Assembly (NCBI RefSeq): GCF_014269025.2
Contig: NZ_CP077094.1
Location: 3,472,001-3,536,000, forward strand
Direction of reading: 5' to 3'
Length of the DNA stretch: 64,000 nt
DNA from: Pseudomonas promysalinigenes
GTDB lineage: Bacteria; Pseudomonadota; Gammaproteobacteria; Pseudomonadales; Pseudomonadaceae
This document shows, one piece after another, positions 37,955-46,047 of this stretch. The notes beneath the pieces are model-generated. The model saw only the letters and a program-made list of their open reading frames with translations, searched no databases and was not told where the DNA came from. The position numbers and the translations under genes were made by a program. Position 1 is the first letter of the stretch; each line of letters starts with the position of its first letter.

Positions 37955-37979
37955 AAAAAAGCCGGGCGATGCCCGGCTT
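37955..37979 (-). terminator. Terminator after the 911-residue transferase gene
   Basis: AAGCCGGGC and GCCCGGCTT pair around a 3-base loop, followed on the minus strand by a T-run. It ends the flgF-to-transferase unit. Confidence 0.9.
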
Positions 37980-37995
37980 GATTGCTCTGGATCAA

Positions 37996-40731
37996 TCAGA
38001 GCAGCGTCTTGAGCCAATGGGGCGCGCCATCACAGCTAGGCATGGCAAGCCCTTGGGCGCCATCTACTGGAATTGCGCGGGCGAATGCCCAGGGTGCGCG
38101 CGCCGCCAGGGCCCGACAATCGCCATCCGGGACGATAGGCAGAGTCGGGTTGTACAGCTGTGCCTGAGGCGCCATCAAAACCAACAAACCGGCCTGAGCC
38201 ACCCGAACGCAGAGCTCCAGATCCACTGGAGCCATTTGGCTCAAACCGCCCAACGCTTCGACGACCTCCTTGCGCACCATCAGGCCATCGGCGCTGACGG
38301 CATGGCAGCCACGCACTACCCCTAGACTCAACGTGCCGTTCGACTCGCCAAGCTCACGCCCCAACCAGCTGGCATGCACACGCTGCCCCTCCAGCAGTTC
38401 GTACCCGGCATGGCTCACACAGCCATCACCGTCATGCATCTGGCAACCGACTACGCCAACCTCCGGCCGCTGAGCCTGATTGAGCAAGCCTTCGATCCAA
38501 CCTGGGTTGGACACCTGGCTGCGGTCACTCATCAGCACCAGGTACTCGCCCCGTGCTTGCCCCGCCGCCAGATCGAGCCGCTCTGCCAGATTCGCGGATG
38601 GGCAGGCCAGCATCCGCACCTTGGCTCCCAGATTGGCTTGCTGACCCAGCTCACCATGAGTAACTACCAACACCTCATAACGCGGATAGCGCGTGCGCTG
38701 TTGTATGCTCGCCAAGCTGGTAGCCAGTTGCTGCATGTCCTCGCCCGCCGCCAGCAGGATGCTCACCAAAGGCGTGCCCGGGTGACGGAACTCGATTTGC
38801 AGTTGCCCAAGCTCATCGGCAGACACCTGCGCGCGATAGCCCAGCTGAGCCAGGTGACGGTCCAGGGTGACGCTGGCTTGCGCCAACATTGTGTCACGGC
38901 GATTGAGCCCAACCGCCAGGTACTCGTCGACATGCGCGAGCCCGCCCAACCCATTGTGTTCGACCAGGCGCAGAAGCAGGTCGAACTCCAGGGCCTGCGG
39001 GCATGCAGCGCTGAAACCACCCACATTCAGGGCCGCCTCTCGGCGGATCAACCAGTGTGGCGCCATCAAGTCCGGGCGGCTGCGCAGCAGATCGATATCG
39101 GCAGAAGGCCGCTGGACCACGAACAGCCGTCCATCACTGTCACGTTGCACATCATTCCCGCAGACGGCCGTGCAGGTATTTTCCTGAGACAGTTCCAGTT
39201 GCAGGCGAAGCAGACCACTGCCGGCCAGCTCATCACCGGCCTGCAGCAGCAGCACCCACTCACTGGGTAATTGCGCCAGTGCCTGATTGAGATGGGTGAC
39301 GACATTGTCCGCTGTCACTTTGATGAAATGCAGCGTGTCACGAGCCGTGGTGATAGCCGGCAGGGCACCGGCTTTGAGCACGACAATGCGCATATCGCGC
39401 AGGCCGCTTTGCGCCACGCTGTCAAACGTCTGCTGCAGGGCTTCGTTGTCATCATCGAGGTCCAGCACCATCAGTGCGATGCCGATCTTGCGGGCACCAT
39501 CGAGCCGTTTGAACACACGCTTGCGGTCGTCGGCGCTCAACGTCGCCTCGGCCAGCGTCTGCATGACCTGACCGGAAGGCGTTCGCGCCAGACGGTCGCT
39601 GAGCGCCGGGGCGGCCACTTCCTGCAGGCGCTGCAACCATTGTTCGAGCTCGCCACGCGCCTGCTCATCCTCGTCGGTCAATACCGCCAGCAATTGCCGG
39701 CAGACCTGCGGTGCAAAAAGATTGATCCCCAGCGCCTGCCAGTACCGCCCACGTAGCGTCTGCTGGTTGTCATTGGCATGACGCACGAGCAGTTCATGCT
39801 GGCGCACCCAGGCACCTTCCACCGCCCTGACCTGCGCCTGGCCGGCAGGCCACGCATGCAGCAGGAATTCGATGGCCGTCAGCTGGGTGAACAATCTTGC
39901 AGAGTAGTAAGGCAGTTCGACCCACTGCCGGGCCTCGAAGCTGCGCTGAGGCTCTTGGATGACGCTGGTCCAGGGCGAGGTGAACAGCAGCGGCTCCTCT
40001 ACCGCGCCAGCACCGGTCAGGGCGAACTGGCGCACAATGGCAAAGCCTTCATCATCATCGAAAACCGCTTGGGCTTGCTCGTCCCACTGGCGCAGCTTAC
40101 GCACAGCTGGCAGCAAACTGTCAGGGTCCAACTGCTGTTGCTGGCATTCGCTGACTACCAGCGTATGTTCCAGCACCTCAAGGTCAGCCTGGCGCAGCAA
40201 AGCAAAAGACAGCCCCAGCAGCCAGTGCTCATCAGCCATGCGTAACGCAGCTTCGGCCTGGGCGCGGCGCAGGGCCTGCACCCGCAGCAGCGCACGCCAA
40301 GGCTGCAGGCCGCTGAGCGCGTGTTCCAGAACCCTTTCCCGTGCATCACGTCCGGGCTGACGGTGGGCTGTCAGACCTTGCCGGTGGTAAGCGACCATAG
40401 CGTTGCCAGGGCGCATGCCCAATACGTAGCCCTGAACACCTTGGCTTTCTGGGTGCTCACACAGCCAGTCGCGAGCAACTTGCAAGCCGTGCGGCAAGAG
40501 AAAGTCACTGTCTTTGGCCAGCACCACGAAGGGGGTTCCCAGGGTCGCCAGGACACTGGCCAGCGCTTGGTGCGCCTGCTCGCCGGTCGCCGTCTCAAGC
40601 ACCGCCAGCTTGCATCCCAGGCTTTTCACATAGGCGCTGGCCCGAGCGCGATAATCCAGGTCGCCACTGCCCAGCAGCAACACCGTGATATCGCCCAGCG
40701 CCAAGGTATTGTCGGTTGTGTGTCCAGTCAT
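37996..40731 (-). CDS. 911-residue GT2-type glycosyltransferase-like protein with degenerate motifs
   Basis: The N-terminal part (about residues 12-120) looks like a GT2-type Rossmann fold (ITVLLLGSGDLDYRARASAY...TPFVVLAKDSDFLLP). Two further GT2-like modules cover about 415-640 and 650-880, paralogous to those in both other large transferases. The acidic motifs are altered: LLLQAGDEL and CGNDVQ in the first, VLMSDRS in the second. No GT4 module is present. The start ATG at 40729-40731 is chosen; a GTG eleven codons upstream is an alternative, and neither has a strong ribosome site. It follows the 1,194-residue transferase closely and probably shares its transcript. It may be a structural partner rather than an enzyme. 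Confidence 0.78.
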   Translation of the reverse strand: MTGHTTDNTLALGDITVLLLGSGDLDYRARASAYVKSLGCKLAVLETATGEQAHQALASVLATLGTPFVVLAKDSDFLLPHGLQVARDWLCEHPESQGVQGYVLGMRPGNAMVAYHRQGLTAHRQPGRDARERVLEHALSGLQPWRALLRVQALRRAQAEAALRMADEHWLLGLSFALLRQADLEVLEHTLVVSECQQQQLDPDSLLPAVRKLRQWDEQAQAVFDDDEGFAIVRQFALTGAGAVEEPLLFTSPWTSVIQEPQRSFEARQWVELPYYSARLFTQLTAIEFLLHAWPAGQAQVRAVEGAWVRQHELLVRHANDNQQTLRGRYWQALGINLFAPQVCRQLLAVLTDEDEQARGELEQWLQRLQEVAAPALSDRLARTPSGQVMQTLAEATLSADDRKRVFKRLDGARKIGIALMVLDLDDDNEALQQTFDSVAQSGLRDMRIVVLKAGALPAITTARDTLHFIKVTADNVVTHLNQALAQLPSEWVLLLQAGDELAGSGLLRLQLELSQENTCTAVCGNDVQRDSDGRLFVVQRPSADIDLLRSRPDLMAPHWLIRREAALNVGGFSAACPQALEFDLLLRLVEHNGLGGLAHVDEYLAVGLNRRDTMLAQASVTLDRHLAQLGYRAQVSADELGQLQIEFRHPGTPLVSILLAAGEDMQQLATSLASIQQRTRYPRYEVLVVTHGELGQQANLGAKVRMLACPSANLAERLDLAAGQARGEYLVLMSDRSQVSNPGWIEGLLNQAQRPEVGVVGCQMHDGDGCVSHAGYELLEGQRVHASWLGRELGESNGTLSLGVVRGCHAVSADGLMVRKEVVEALGGLSQMAPVDLELCVRVAQAGLLVLMAPQAQLYNPTLPIVPDGDCRALAARAPWAFARAIPVDGAQGLAMPSCDGAPHWLKTLL

Positions 40732-40792
40732 AATGCACCCGGTAATCAAATTCAGTTCTGCCACCGCCGCTGCCGGAGCCAGGCGCAGGCGC

Positions 40793-43700
40793 TTAGTCGG
40801 CCAGCCAGGCGTTGGCCCAGTGTTGAAGGTGTCGCTCGGTCAGTACGTAGTCGCGCAGTACCACTTCACGCAAAGCATCACCCTGCTGGTAGCTGGCCTG
40901 CGGGTCAGACAGGTGCATGCGTATCGCCTCCAGCCAATGCTGCGCATCATTGCCAGCCACCCGGGTACACGGCAGGTATCCTGCATACGCCTTGGTATCC
41001 GAGCAGATCACGGGGAAACCACAGGCCCCGTACTCCAGCAAGCGCAGGTTGCTTTTACAATCGTTGAACAGGTTCTGCTCAAGCGGTGCCAGCGCCAGGT
41101 CGAGGTTGAGGCTGGCAAGCTTCTGCGGATACAGCGCCATAGGGATACCCTGATGGAATTCTTTGACGTACGGCAGCAATGCATCTGGGCACATGCCAAA
41201 AAATACCCAGTCCACCTCATCGGCCAGCGTCTTCACCACATCCTGGAGCAACTCCAGGTCGCCTCTGTGGCTGGTTCCCCCCGCCCAGCCCACCCGCGGT
41301 CGGGCCGTGGTCTGGCGCTCGCTGGCAAGCCCTGCCCAGAGCCGAGCGGCCAACATGTTGGGGACTACGCGGATATCGTGATGAAGGCTCGACAAAGCGT
41401 CGGCCAACGGCTCGGTGGACACCACCACTCGGTCGCACAACGAGATGCCGCGGGCGACCAGTTCACGAATGTCCCCGGCAATATTGCGCGAGTGATCGTT
41501 GCGCTTGGGCACATCGATGATGTAGTCGTCGATCTCATAGATATGCCTGGCACTGGAAGCACGCACCAGGCGCTGCATTTCATCGACCGAGCTCTTTTTG
41601 CTGCGGTACTGGAAGATGACGACGTCGGGCTTTTCGCGCTCGAGCTGGATCAGCTCCGGCATGGAGTAATCCTGACGTCCTTGTATCCAGCCGGCGCTCT
41701 CCAGGCCCAGGAACGGTTGAGAGACACGGTAGTGACCCACCGCAGAAGAGTTGACCGGTAACGCCAGCACCGACGGCAACACACGCTTGATGAAAGGATC
41801 CCACCCTTGGCGCAGCCCAGGCTCCAGGGTGAAGCTTGCCATCTTCAGGCTGAGATTGCGGTTGTAGGCAGGGTCACGGGCCAGCTTGGCAAGCCAGCGC
41901 TCATGCAACACTGCCTGGTCGTGCGCCCTCAGGGCGCGTATGTCATGCGCACCTGGGTGACCATCGCTGGCCGCCGCCATGCAAGCCAGCAAGGCGTTGG
42001 GCGTCCACACCAACAGATAACCTTGCTCTCCCAGCCGTAGGCAGATGTCCACATTCTGAAAGCCGCCCTGCAATCGGTCGACGTCGAACCCACCGAGGCT
42101 TTCGAACAGTTCCCGCCGCAGCAACAGGCAGTCCAGGCTCAAGGCGCTCCAGTTCTGCACCGCCTGCAGGCGGTGCATGTAACCACTGCTATCAGCGGGC
42201 ATTCCCACGAACGGGCTGCCAGCTTCGCCATGCAGCGACAGCACCAGCCCGGCACCGACCACCGTGCCGTTTGCGCTACACAGTTTCGGGCCAACCGCGC
42301 CAACTTCCGGACGCCGGGCTTGGGCCACAAGCTCAGCGAGCCAACCCGCGTCGAAGGCCACGCAGGTGCTATCGAGCATCAGCAGATACTCGCCGCGCGC
42401 CAAGCCGCTGGCCTCGTTCAACTGGGCCACCTTGCTGGTTTGAGCAACTTCGATCACCCGCAACTGCTCGCTGCCAAGGCTGCGCATTGCCTCAAGCCAC
42501 TGGCGCAGCTCTGTCGGCACGCTTGGCGCAGCAATCAACAGCACTTCGAAGTTGCCGTAGGCGGTGTGTTCGAACAATGACTCGACGCAACGCCTGGCCA
42601 CCTGAAGGTTGTCGCCAACAGTGACGAGAATCGAGACCGAGGCAGAACCTGCGTGCTGGTAAGCCACGCGGCAGAGGGCAAGCCCGTCAGCGCAAACGAC
42701 ATCAGCTGCCACGCCCAGCCGTTGCAAGTGGGCGTCAGTCACCCGAGGTGCCTGCAGGACGCAGCGCGGGTCCCTCAACCAATCGTCGAAACGCCATGCG
42801 CAATGAACCAGTACCTCATCAACATGTTCGACCACCTGAAGGCCATGCTGCTCCGCGAGCCGCCACAGCAGATCATGGGGAGCCAGCAGCCCGAAGTCAG
42901 CGTTGAGCCCCCCTACCTGCTGCAATGCATCGCATTTGAATGCGAGCACGCGCCCCACATAGGGCATGCTGCGCATCAGGTCGAGGTTGAAGTCGGGCTT
43001 GAACAATGGTGTGGATTCGCTCAGCGCGTCCTGACTGTCTTCGTCCATGTACAGGCACACACGGTCGCGCACCACCATGCGTTCGGCCATGATCGCCAGC
43101 GCATGGGGGACCAAGCGGTCACCGGCACGCAAAAGCAGCACCCAGTCAACGCCCTCAGCCTGCTGAAGGCGAGCTTGCAGCGTCGCCATGCCATCGCTTT
43201 GCGATTGCAGAAATTCCACACCCGCCTCGTCTGCGCCCAATGCCTGCGTCGGCCCTACCACCCAGCAAGTGGCAGCTGGATAGGATTGCGCGTTCAGGCT
43301 TTCGAGCGTCATGCGCAGCGCCGATGCCTGGCCTTCATCGGCCCAGACTACCGGCACTATCCTGGGCTGCGAGGGCCATTGCCCAAAGCGCTTGGGCAAC
43401 AGCTTCAGCTGCGCGTCCGAGAGTACGCGGCACTCCAGCCACTGGCTGTAGACCTGCTCCAGAGACAGGCAATCACTGCCTACCTGCTGTTGTGTACGGG
43501 CCCACTGCAAAGCCCCTAAGCCATTTAGGTCATACTCCTGCCATTGCGCACTGGCATCGTCGACGTAGTCGCAGAAAGGCAGATACCTGACCCAGCCTTT
43601 GGCCGGAGCAGCTTCGCTGGTGCGCTCACCGAGCATTGCCTTGATCCAGTCGGTTTCGATCGGGAACGCCAAGGTCATGCTGGGTTGGTGGCTCAATCGT

Positions 43701-44377
43701 GCCGGGTGCAGCCGCTCCAGGCAGAGGAAACGGTCGAGGTGCCCCAGGTTTCCCCGGCGTAGCAGGCAGATGTACAGTGCCAGGTCCAAGCGTGCCGCAA
43801 AGCCTTGGCCCTCCATGACCAGCGCGGGCAGAAACTCCTCCACCAACGAGCGCCGCATCAACGCACCGCTCAGGCCACCGAACAGATTGGGTGCCTGCAA
43901 CTCCAGGGCATCGAGCAAATCGGTCCCTTTCACCACGGCATCGTCCGGACACATCACCATGTTGAGCATCCGTGAAGGCAGCAATGCATCGTCGGCGGCA
44001 CACAGCAATCGCTGGCAGATTGACAGGCTCACGTCCGGGTGGCTGTTCATCGCTGCGGCCTGCAGGCTCACGCACTCGGTGAACAACAGGTCGTCATCGC
44101 AAAGAAACTTGATCAGCGCGCCGCGCGAAAGCTCAAGACACACCAGCAGATTGCGGGCAAATCCTAGTGTCTGTGGGTTGCGCTGGTAGCGGATCGGTCT
44201 GCCGGTTTCGGCCATTACCTCGTCAACGATAAGCTTTATCGCATCGCCACGACTGTCATCACAGACCAGAACTTCGAAGTGCGGGTAATCCTGGTTGACC
44301 GCGCTCATCAAGGCATTGCGCAGAAAATCAGGATTGAATGCCGCAATGGCGATACTGACCAGAGCCGATGGGTTCAC
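40793..44377 (-). CDS. 1,194-residue glycosyltransferase: three GT2 modules plus GT4 module
   Basis: Residues 1-230 form a canonical GT2 domain (LVSIAIAAFNPDFLRNALMS) with an intact acidic motif FLCDDDLLF (91-99). A second GT2 (about 338-560) has LLLRAGDRL and YMDEDSQD. A third (580-830) has LMLDSTCVAF. The C-terminal GT4-like module (870-1190) has PRVGWAGGTSHRGDLELL and LRLLEYGACGFPVICSD. The GTG at 44375-44377 is preceded by AAGG. The gene lies 73 bases after flgL without a promoter I can recognise, so it is probably the continuation of the flgF-flgL operon. It resembles the large flagellin glycosyltransferases of P. syringae in size and position. Confidence 0.85.
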   Translation of the reverse strand: MNPSALVSIAIAAFNPDFLRNALMSAVNQDYPHFEVLVCDDSRGDAIKLIVDEVMAETGRPIRYQRNPQTLGFARNLLVCLELSRGALIKFLCDDDLLFTECVSLQAAAMNSHPDVSLSICQRLLCAADDALLPSRMLNMVMCPDDAVVKGTDLLDALELQAPNLFGGLSGALMRRSLVEEFLPALVMEGQGFAARLDLALYICLLRRGNLGHLDRFLCLERLHPARLSHQPSMTLAFPIETDWIKAMLGERTSEAAPAKGWVRYLPFCDYVDDASAQWQEYDLNGLGALQWARTQQQVGSDCLSLEQVYSQWLECRVLSDAQLKLLPKRFGQWPSQPRIVPVVWADEGQASALRMTLESLNAQSYPAATCWVVGPTQALGADEAGVEFLQSQSDGMATLQARLQQAEGVDWVLLLRAGDRLVPHALAIMAERMVVRDRVCLYMDEDSQDALSESTPLFKPDFNLDLMRSMPYVGRVLAFKCDALQQVGGLNADFGLLAPHDLLWRLAEQHGLQVVEHVDEVLVHCAWRFDDWLRDPRCVLQAPRVTDAHLQRLGVAADVVCADGLALCRVAYQHAGSASVSILVTVGDNLQVARRCVESLFEHTAYGNFEVLLIAAPSVPTELRQWLEAMRSLGSEQLRVIEVAQTSKVAQLNEASGLARGEYLLMLDSTCVAFDAGWLAELVAQARRPEVGAVGPKLCSANGTVVGAGLVLSLHGEAGSPFVGMPADSSGYMHRLQAVQNWSALSLDCLLLRRELFESLGGFDVDRLQGGFQNVDICLRLGEQGYLLVWTPNALLACMAAASDGHPGAHDIRALRAHDQAVLHERWLAKLARDPAYNRNLSLKMASFTLEPGLRQGWDPFIKRVLPSVLALPVNSSAVGHYRVSQPFLGLESAGWIQGRQDYSMPELIQLEREKPDVVIFQYRSKKSSVDEMQRLVRASSARHIYEIDDYIIDVPKRNDHSRNIAGDIRELVARGISLCDRVVVSTEPLADALSSLHHDIRVVPNMLAARLWAGLASERQTTARPRVGWAGGTSHRGDLELLQDVVKTLADEVDWVFFGMCPDALLPYVKEFHQGIPMALYPQKLASLNLDLALAPLEQNLFNDCKSNLRLLEYGACGFPVICSDTKAYAGYLPCTRVAGNDAQHWLEAIRMHLSDPQASYQQGDALREVVLRDYVLTERHLQHWANAWLAD

Positions 44378-44400
44378 GTTGAGGTACCTTGGGGAACGCG

Positions 44401-44430
44401 CTCACGCATTACCGGCAGGCAATGCGTGAG
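44401..44430 (-). terminator. Perfect 10-bp stem-loop between flgL and the 1,194-residue transferase
   Basis: CTCACGCATT and AATGCGTGAG pair around a 10-base loop. No T-run follows, so it is more likely a processing or attenuation structure than a full terminator. Confidence 0.5.
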
Positions 44431-44450
44431 TGGATATAACGAGGGGGCTG

Positions 44451-46034
44451 TCAGATGTAGTTGACCAGCGAGAGGCCGGCAACTTTTGCATAAGCCTGTA
44501 AAGACGCTTGCAGCATGTTGGTCTGCATCTGCAACCGCAGCATCACCTCGGCCGGATCGCTCTCGCGAATCGAGCTCTGGGTCTTGGTGTTCTCGGTGTT
44601 CAGCGCATCGTTGGTTTCAGCCTGCACATCCAACGCCTGGCCCCGGCCACCAATGGCGCTGATCGAGGACGATACCTGGTTGCTGGCACTCACGATGTTG
44701 CCAATGGCCGAATCGACCGATGCCAGAAAATTCTGTCGGGCCACCGGGTCGTTGTCCACCGGCGTACTCAACGCTGTACGCAGTTGACTGATGGTGTCGA
44801 GCACGTTCTGGGTCTGATGCGTGTCGACCTTGACCCCGAACGAATCGCCCGCAGCCGGCACCCCGGACAGCTCGAAGCTGACACCCGCCGCGGAAGCCGT
44901 GGTACCGCTCGGCCCTCCCAAGGTGCCTGAAGCCACTGGGCGGCTGCTGTCGGTGATCGGCGCGGCATACAGCTCGAAGGTGTTGGTACCAGTGAATTTC
45001 AGCACTGCACCACCGGTAGGGAATGCAGCCTTGTAGGCAGCTTGGTCGGTGATGGTCGCGCTGGTGACTTGCTCGCTGGAGCTGTTGCCAGGGCTGCGGG
45101 TACCGGATACCTGATCAGCCTTGGAACTGAGCGTGAAGGTATGCCCAGCAATGGCGGCATCCTCGTTGCCTTTGTCTGCATCCTTGAAGGTGATGTCCAG
45201 GCGCATGTCAACGCCGCGGAAGCTGATGGTGGTGTTGTCGCCCTTGGGGTCGAACTTACCGCCCTGGCTGGCTTCCAGGGTCACATCATTACCGCTGGCG
45301 TCGGTGATCTTGTACTGGGTGCTGCTGGTGAACTCGATGCTGTAAGGCTCACCGCTGCGGAAGCGGTCGTTGTAGGTCGAGCTACCCGACACCTGGCCGT
45401 TGGACAGGCTCACACGGCCGTCATCGATCGCTGGCGAAACCAGCTTGGTTTCGCTGCGGCTGGTATTGAGCGCCTGCTCGAATGCATCGTAACCGGTTTC
45501 GTTGGCAGCCAGGCTGAGCATGTCGCCCACCTGCAGGTTCAGCTTGCTCTGGTCACCCTGGTAACTGTAGGTGCCATCGGCATTGCGCACATACGGCTGG
45601 GTATCACCCTTGGAGCCGGAGAAAATATACTTGCCATTCTCATCCTTGCTATTCATCAGGGTGAACAGCTGGTCTTGCAGCGACGCCAGCTCGTCGGCAT
45701 TGGCCTTGCGGTCGGAGTCGGTGAACGTACCGTTGCCCGAGCTCACCGCCAGTTCGTTGACACGCTGCAGGATGGTGCTGATGGAGTTGAGCGTGCTTTC
45801 AGCGGTGCCCAGTGAGTTGCGCACGCTGGTGATGTTACCCGAGTACTGTTTGAGCATGTTCTGCTGCTGCTCCAGCTGCAACAGGCGCGCAGCCCCCACC
45901 GGATCATCCTTGGCCGAGCGAACGCGGATGCCATCACTGGCCTCCTGCTGGCTCTTCACCGATTTGGCGAAGTTGTTCTGGTAGTTGGCCTGGTTGGTGT
46001 TATAGAACTGTGCGGTAGAGATGCGTACGCTCAC
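44451..46034 (-). CDS. flgL: FlgL, hook-filament junction protein
   Basis: FlgL (HAP3) links hook and filament. The start is GTG at 46032-46034 (GTG AGC GTA CGC), 9 bases after GGAG, giving VSVRISTAQFYNTNQANYQ. The flagellin-like N- and C-terminal helices are conserved (DDPVGAARLLQLEQQQ; LRLQMQTNMLQASLQAYAKV). At 527 residues it is longer than many homologues, because of an extended Ser/Thr/Gly-rich central domain. It follows flgK by 13 bases. Confidence 0.95.
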   Translation of the reverse strand: MSVRISTAQFYNTNQANYQNNFAKSVKSQQEASDGIRVRSAKDDPVGAARLLQLEQQQNMLKQYSGNITSVRNSLGTAESTLNSISTILQRVNELAVSSGNGTFTDSDRKANADELASLQDQLFTLMNSKDENGKYIFSGSKGDTQPYVRNADGTYSYQGDQSKLNLQVGDMLSLAANETGYDAFEQALNTSRSETKLVSPAIDDGRVSLSNGQVSGSSTYNDRFRSGEPYSIEFTSSTQYKITDASGNDVTLEASQGGKFDPKGDNTTISFRGVDMRLDITFKDADKGNEDAAIAGHTFTLSSKADQVSGTRSPGNSSSEQVTSATITDQAAYKAAFPTGGAVLKFTGTNTFELYAAPITDSSRPVASGTLGGPSGTTASAAGVSFELSGVPAAGDSFGVKVDTHQTQNVLDTISQLRTALSTPVDNDPVARQNFLASVDSAIGNIVSASNQVSSSISAIGGRGQALDVQAETNDALNTENTKTQSSIRESDPAEVMLRLQMQTNMLQASLQAYAKVAGLSLVNYI

Positions 46035-46047
46035 GATCTAGGGCTCC

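Noticed and set aside
29800..44377. Recent horizontal acquisition of the modification island
   Set aside because: By eye its base composition and codon choice look like the neighbouring flagellar genes, and no attachment sites or mobility genes flank it; a computed composition profile would be needed to claim transfer.
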